DNA of 64,000 nt from Sciurus carolinensis (taxonomy: Eukaryota; Chordata; Mammalia; Rodentia; Sciuridae): contig NC_062214.1 of NCBI RefSeq assembly GCF_902686445.1, forward strand, positions 44,277,454 through 44,341,453, written 5' to 3'. The translations under genes were made by a program, and so were the position numbers. Every line of letters starts with the position of its first letter. The stretch's first letter is position 1. Shown piece by piece: positions 59,571 through 64,000 of the stretch. The notes beneath the pieces are model-generated. The model saw only the letters and a program-made list of their open reading frames with translations, searched no databases and had not been told where the DNA came from.

Positions 59571-59959
59571 CTCAGTTATTAACCCAATATCTGGTTTCAA
59601 GAAAGCCTTCATTGTATGGTATTGTTATTCTGTTATCCAAACCTCAATAAATGCATGATATGCAGTTAGACTTTGAAGGGAAACCCTCATGCAAGTCAGT
59701 ATTTCTATGGGTAAAATGGTTTCTGAGCCAAGACAGAAGAAACACTGCTTCGCTCCTTTTGTAGGGCATTCTGGTCAAATCCAGAAGGTGGGGGAAATCT
59801 TTTCAGTAAAAAGAATGTTGAATATACACAGAAGTCGACAGAATAGTAAGACAAGCCCTGTGTGTTCACCACTGGCCCAACAACCCTCCACCCACACTGT
59901 GTGTTTCCCTTCCCAACCCCACATAACTGTGACATCTCATAGTCTAAAACATTTTCAGT

Positions 59960-60600
59960 ATATTTTTAGAAGGATTTATTTTTAACATGATCACAGTATT
60001 ATTATCAGACCTAAAAGTAGTGCTAATTCCTTAATGTCATAAAATGTCCAATCAATGTTCAAATTCTCAATGGTCTCATAAATGTCAGAGTTTACAGTTT
60101 TCATTTAGTCTCATAAATAGCATAAACATTTTTTAAATCAGAATCCAAATGAATTCTCCTCATTATAATTGGTTGCACCATGTTTTAGATCTCTCTTCAT
60201 CTATAAAAACTCCCCCTCGTGTATGTGTGTTGGCAGGGGTGTTTCCTTGCAATGTTTTCTTTCACACAGTTTGGTTGTTTGCTCTGCAGGGATTCCCATG
60301 GTTTAGAAATTGATAATTCCATCTTGTGATTTAGTGCAGTCTGTTCATTTGGCCTCCATGTTTCCTGCATGTCAGTGTTTGATCTAATTCAGGATAGATT
60401 ATGTTCCAAGTGGGGGGCGGGGAGTTCTTCCATCAGGAGGCACGTCGATGTTGCTACTGTTTGCGATGCCCAGCATCTGGATCAGCTACTCAGTGAGTAT
60501 TGTAAAACACTGATGTTCCAACTCTGGACCCCACCTCTTATGAATCTCGGGAGTCTTCCAGGATTGGCCTGTTCACTTCCCTTTACACATTCAGCATCTG
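59960..60600. mobile_element. Ancient LINE-like region
   Basis: Phrases such as 'aaattctcaatggtctcata', 'atgtttcctgcatgtcagtg' and 'catcaggaggcacgtcgatg' recall the 3' region of a very old mammalian LINE. Family and strand not assigned. Confidence 0.4.
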
Positions 60601-61818
60601 TCACTTTTGACTAGCTTTCTGTTCTCCTCATGCAATGTAGGAACAACCACCAGAGACTACAGGAAGGGTCTCATGAAGAGGAGACCCAGCCACAGAGGGG
60701 CCCCCTCTGCCTTTACCATGATAACTATCATGATCCCATAGACCACCTACCCCCAAGAGGCACTGACTGAACAACCAGGCATGGGGGACTCCAGAGGGCC
60801 TCCTGTCTACCTGTAGGAACAAAAGCCATGTGAAGCAGAAGGGAAACAGGTTGAGGGGTCTTCCAGCTGGCCATTTAGAGTTGCCATGCCTTGCTGCTAC
60901 TCCTATGTGAGGCTGAGGTCAAGCTGGGTGAGACTCCTCAGTAGGTTGTTCCATGTCCATGGAGCCATTAGATCTTTGAGAGAAGGAAAGAGCAGTAGTG
61001 GCTCAAAGGTCTCTGGAACCCCTGCCCAGCTTTGCTTATGAGTTTTGCTTTTAAGTTTATTATGAATTTTGTAGGACTGCTCTGTGGTAATCCTCTAATA
61101 CACAAGATCAAGGGACAGGGGTTGGGGGGAACCATCCTGGAAGTTTATATAAACCTCTTTCCTTCCAACACAAGTCTGCTGGAGCATGGAAGAAACACTG
61201 TACAATTTTTTCACTCTGTCATTTTGCAGAATTATATAGCCCAGAATTTAGCCCAGAATAAAGCTAATATCTCATTACACAATAGTAACAGAGTCACAGG
61301 ATAAAACCTGGAACCACAGGAGACCAAAAGCAGAGACCCAGATGGCCATCCAACCTGTTCCACATAGACCCTGACATCCAGCCATTAGGTGACAGTAGGG
61401 ACAAGACCCCTTTACTTTCTCCCATGAAGCAAAAGCCCTGGAGATGTGACCAGAGGGAGGTGGACCTTGACTGTCCTCTGAGCCTTATCACAGTCCTTCC
61501 ATTACTCAATCCCAGGTAAGGGAGCTCAATCCCAGAGTCCTTGCCACTGACTCTGAAGAGGTAGTAAAGACGGTTGTGCCATTGTTGATCTCTGTGTTGG
61601 CGGTTTGACTTCCACTTGCAGTACAGATTTCATCTGGGAAGTGGAACGCACTGCATGCTCTGAGGAGAAATGGGAGATGAAATAAGAACAATCCTGACCA
61701 GAGGCATTGGCTCCCACCCCCTGCATCTGCACAGGCGCTCAGAGAGTACTGGGAGGACGTTGGGGAACTGGAGGAGTGGTCAGGGCTAACCGACTGTTTC
61801 CATTTTCTCCTTCACCAG

Positions 61819-61952
61819 ATATAATGCCTGCATACATCAGTGCTTCGAAAGGAGGACAAAAGGTGCTGGGAACATGGTCAATGGATTAGCCAACAACGCT
61901 GAAATCGATGACAGCAGCAACTGCGACGCAACCGTGGTGCTACTTAAGAAAG
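61819..61952 (+). CDS. SLC24A3: SLC24A3 (NCKX3) coding exon, start of large cytosolic loop
   Basis: This 134-nt exon begins with the A that completes the Lys codon and encodes 44 further residues starting YNACIHQCFERR and ending in an acidic and Ser-rich part (NNAEIDDSSNCD) followed by ATVVLLKK. One base (G) is left for the next exon. The acceptor is ttcaccag and the donor is gtaagc at 61953. This is the start of the large intracellular loop that joins the two exchanger halves. The two Cys residues next to the membrane (YNACIHQC) are candidate lipidation sites by position only. The sequence differs completely from the NCKX4 and NCKX2 loops as I remember them, so this exon is the strongest evidence for NCKX3 identity. 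Confidence 0.95.
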
Positions 61953-62239
61953 GTAAGCGGCAGAGCCCTGTGCCCAAGAAGCTGCTGTGCCCTCTCCCCT
62001 AGCCACACTCTGGAGCCCCTGTTGCCCTCAAGGGAGCACTGCTCGGAGAGAGAGGAGGCAGGAAACAGCAGTTTCCAATCCTCCCACCTGCCCTTTGGCA
62101 GCATGGTGGGACTGTCTCATACTTGGTAATGAGCCAACTCAGAAAGCCCCATGGAGAGTCTTATAGGGAACACATTTTTTCTGGAGGTCACATAGGGAAA
62201 TGAGGACAAAGAGAAGACCAGAGGTTTTGAGGTCTTGGT

Positions 62240-62400
62240 TCTGTCCTATTTGGGCTGTGTGACCATGAAGCAAGTTACTTAACCTCTCTGAGTCTCACTT
62301 TTTTCTTTTGGTAAATGGAAATTATTTTTGTAATGAGTAAAGCTGATCAAGAATATAAATGAGTTCAGTGCAATGCTCCATAAATGACAGCTGTTCTTAG
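62240..62400 (-). mobile_element. MIR SINE, antisense
   Basis: 'gctgtgtgaccatgaagcaa' then gttacttaacctctctgag is a well-kept reversed MIR core. Confidence 0.85.
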
Positions 62401-63529
62401 GACGTGGCCACATCTATTCAGATTCACTTTCAGGTCACATTAACTCCGTTCCCAAACAGCCAAAGGAAAATGCCCTTTCTTTTCAAAGTAATTCTTACAT
62501 TCCATCTATTCCCACAAAGCAGTTGGTATACTATGGGAAACAATGTAGTGCACTCTGATAATTACATTTTTTCATGGAGGAACACAGAAAATCATTATTT
62601 GATTTGCCTGAACTATGTTTCATTTTTCATTTAAAAGTTTTTTTTTTAATTCCCTTGAAATTTTTTCCCAGAAAAAAGAGAAAAAAAAAAAATAGATTAG
62701 AAAATATATAGGTTACTTTCAAGTATATCTTTGACTCTGGGTAATGATTAAACTTTTGAAAATCAAATATTCAGTATATTTTTGAATGATCATAAGTACG
62801 TTGAATAATAAAAACTTAAGTATTATTTAGCACCATTCCATGTGAGGATTTAATTTAGTTTCTTCTCTTCTGGGTAGTTGATATCCATAAAGCAAGTACT
62901 CCTGGGGGACTGCAGAGAGCTACCTAAAATAAACCTGTGTTTCCAGAGATCATCTCACGGTTTAGCAGCCTGGAAAACAGCAGCAAGCGCTGAGAGGCTG
63001 GGGGAGGCTCCCATGAGCCATGTGCACCTGTGGCTCATGCAGCGCGAGGGTTAGGCCTTGTCAGGAGATTTTTTTCAGGCCTCCCCGCAAATCACTGTAC
63101 AGGTCCTGTGCCCGCCCCTCTCTGAATATCAGCCCCCTGCAGGTGGACAGCTCACCCACTCCCCCCTTGTCAGCTCTGCTCCCAGGCTGGGCTGTAGGAG
63201 GTATATAGGTCCTCACCGTGACCTCTACCGGGCCTTAACGTCAGTTCTCAGCATTTAATGGTTCAATATAAATGCCGTTGATATTTGAAGGGTATTCAGG
63301 GTTACTAAAGGTTATTTGGATATTTCTCGTGCCCCACATCTAAGTGGTGGGAAAAGAATCCTTGGAGGACAGAGAGGAATTCTCTTACGTCATCATTCCT
63401 TCTTACCCTAGTGATGAATGATGCTCGACTTATTCCAAGTCATTTCAAGTGAGCTTTTAATAAGACCCATGGAAAGGAGATGGTGACTCTTCTTCAAACT
63501 GGTTTACTATGACCTTCCCTGTGACCTTC

Positions 63530-63700
63530 CATGGGATGGAAGGAAGGGGCAGGGGAGAGGGATGGAGGGAGGGGATAAAGATGGAAAGGTGGAGGATGGG
63601 TGGGTGGTGGAAGGTAGGTGGGTGAGTGGATGGAAGGTAGGTGGATGAATGGGAGCAAACAAGTGAAGAGGTGAGGAAGAAAGGAACAGAGGAGGAGTGG
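63530..63700 (+). repeat. G/A-rich low-complexity tract with G4 motif
   Basis: Mostly G and A with GGTGGA-type units ('ggtaggtggatgaatggg'). Five G-runs of 3-4 at 63546-63574 fit the G3+N1-7 quadruplex pattern on the transcript strand. The tract ends about 70 nt before the 63775 acceptor. Confidence 0.9.
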
Positions 63701-63774
63701 AAGGAAAACTAATGAATGCCTCTCTCCTGCTCCTGGCCTCCATGCTATTTTATTTCATCCTTGTCGTTCCCTAG

Positions 63775-63935
63775 CCAATTTCCATCGCAAAGCGTCAGTG
63801 ATCATGGTGGATGAGTTGCTGTCGGCCTACCCGCACCAGCTTTCTTTCTCTGAGGCGGGCCTTCGAATCATGATCACAAGCCACTTTCCCCCCAAGACCC
63901 GGCTCTCCATGGCTAGTCGAATGCTGATCAATGAG
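63775..63935 (+). CDS. SLC24A3: SLC24A3 (NCKX3) coding exon, cytosolic loop
   Basis: This 161-nt exon begins with CC, which completes an Ala codon with the G left by the previous exon, and encodes 53 further residues starting NFHRKASVIMVDELLSAYPH and ending SMASRMLINE in phase 0. The segment (MVDE, then SFSEAGLRIMIT and RLSMASR) is the part of the cytosolic loop shared by NCKX3 and its closest paralogue. RKAS and RLS resemble basophilic kinase sites by pattern only. The acceptor is ttccctag. The donor is gtatct at 63936, weaker than the gtaagt donors of the other exons. The next exon should begin with ERQRL-type sequence and lies outside the window. Confidence 0.94.
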
Positions 63936-64000
63936 GTATCTGGAAAAGCACCGTGCACATACCACTGGTCAGGGGTGGGACACAAGGGGAAGGAAAGTTC
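63936..64000 (+). other. SLC24A3: SLC24A3 intron start (partial)
   Basis: These are the first 65 bases of the next intron. The donor is gtatct. Nothing else is visible. Confidence 0.85.

Larger units (their letters stand above)
56640..61818 (+). other. SLC24A3: SLC24A3 intron, 5.18 kb
   Basis: The intron runs from gtaagt to ttcaccag. It contains an antisense LTR-like repeat (57037-57545), a MIR piece (59380-59570) and an ancient LINE-like region (59960-60600). I see nothing nameable in 57550-59370 or 60610-61800. The stretch 57880-58200 reads like an old repeat, but I cannot assign it. Confidence 0.85.
61953..63774 (+). other. SLC24A3: SLC24A3 intron, 1.82 kb
   Basis: This is the shortest complete intron. 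It holds an antisense MIR piece (62240-62400), A- and T-rich runs near 62635-62695, and a G/A-rich low-complexity tract (63530-63700) that ends about 70 nt before the acceptor. The rest is unassigned. The acceptor is cgttccctag at 63765-63774. Confidence 0.85.

Overview
This is mammalian nuclear DNA, almost certainly from a squirrel-family rodent (Sciuridae: squirrel, ground squirrel or marmot). The host call rests on the SINEs. tRNA-derived ID elements (A-box-like and B-box-like motifs, 'gggttcaatcccc', A tails) and composite B1-plus-ID elements occur across the window, along with 5'-truncated L1 copies and MaLR-type solo LTRs in the form I associate with squirrels. There is no bacterial, viral or CRISPR content. 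Coding density is very low, and most long open frames are chance frames or LINE-1 remnants.

The only host gene I can support is SLC24A3 (NCKX3, a K+-dependent Na+/Ca2+ exchanger) on the + strand. Five consecutive coding exons lie in the right 40% of the window: 38529-38603 (75 nt), 49608-49633 (26 nt, a microexon), 56586-56639 (54 nt), 61819-61952 (134 nt) and 63775-63935 (161 nt). All have GT-AG borders and their phases chain without a break (0/0, 0/2, 2/2, 2/1, 1/0). Together they encode two membrane segments at the end of the N-terminal half of the exchanger and the first part of the large cytosolic loop. The alpha-1 ion-binding repeat (upstream) and alpha-2 repeat (downstream) lie outside the window. 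I recognised no earlier exon in 1-38528.

Layout: 1-38528 is one partial intron, or its 3' part, filled with transposon layers. These include an L1 inside a MER5A-like element (2379-3156), antisense MaLR LTRs, a solo LTR inside an L1 (11591-12023), a younger L1 inside an ancient L1/HAL1 (13395-13727), more ancient L1 relics (15.9, 18.5, 20.6 kb), MIRs, and a 1.65-kb L1 with a 5' inversion (34594-36246). Introns of 11.0, 6.95, 5.18 and 1.82 kb separate the exons. They carry more antisense LTRs, ID SINEs, a Tigger/MER2-like DNA transposon split by a SINE (53008-53581), a 150-bp pyrimidine tract and a G-rich tract just before the last exon.

I found no undescribed biological system here. The best material is a well-preserved stratigraphy of nested insertions with readable target-site duplications, the frame-shifting 26-nt microexon, and G-quadruplex-type motifs near an acceptor and in L1 3' regions. 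Repeat family names come from remembered consensus patterns and were not checked with a repeat database.
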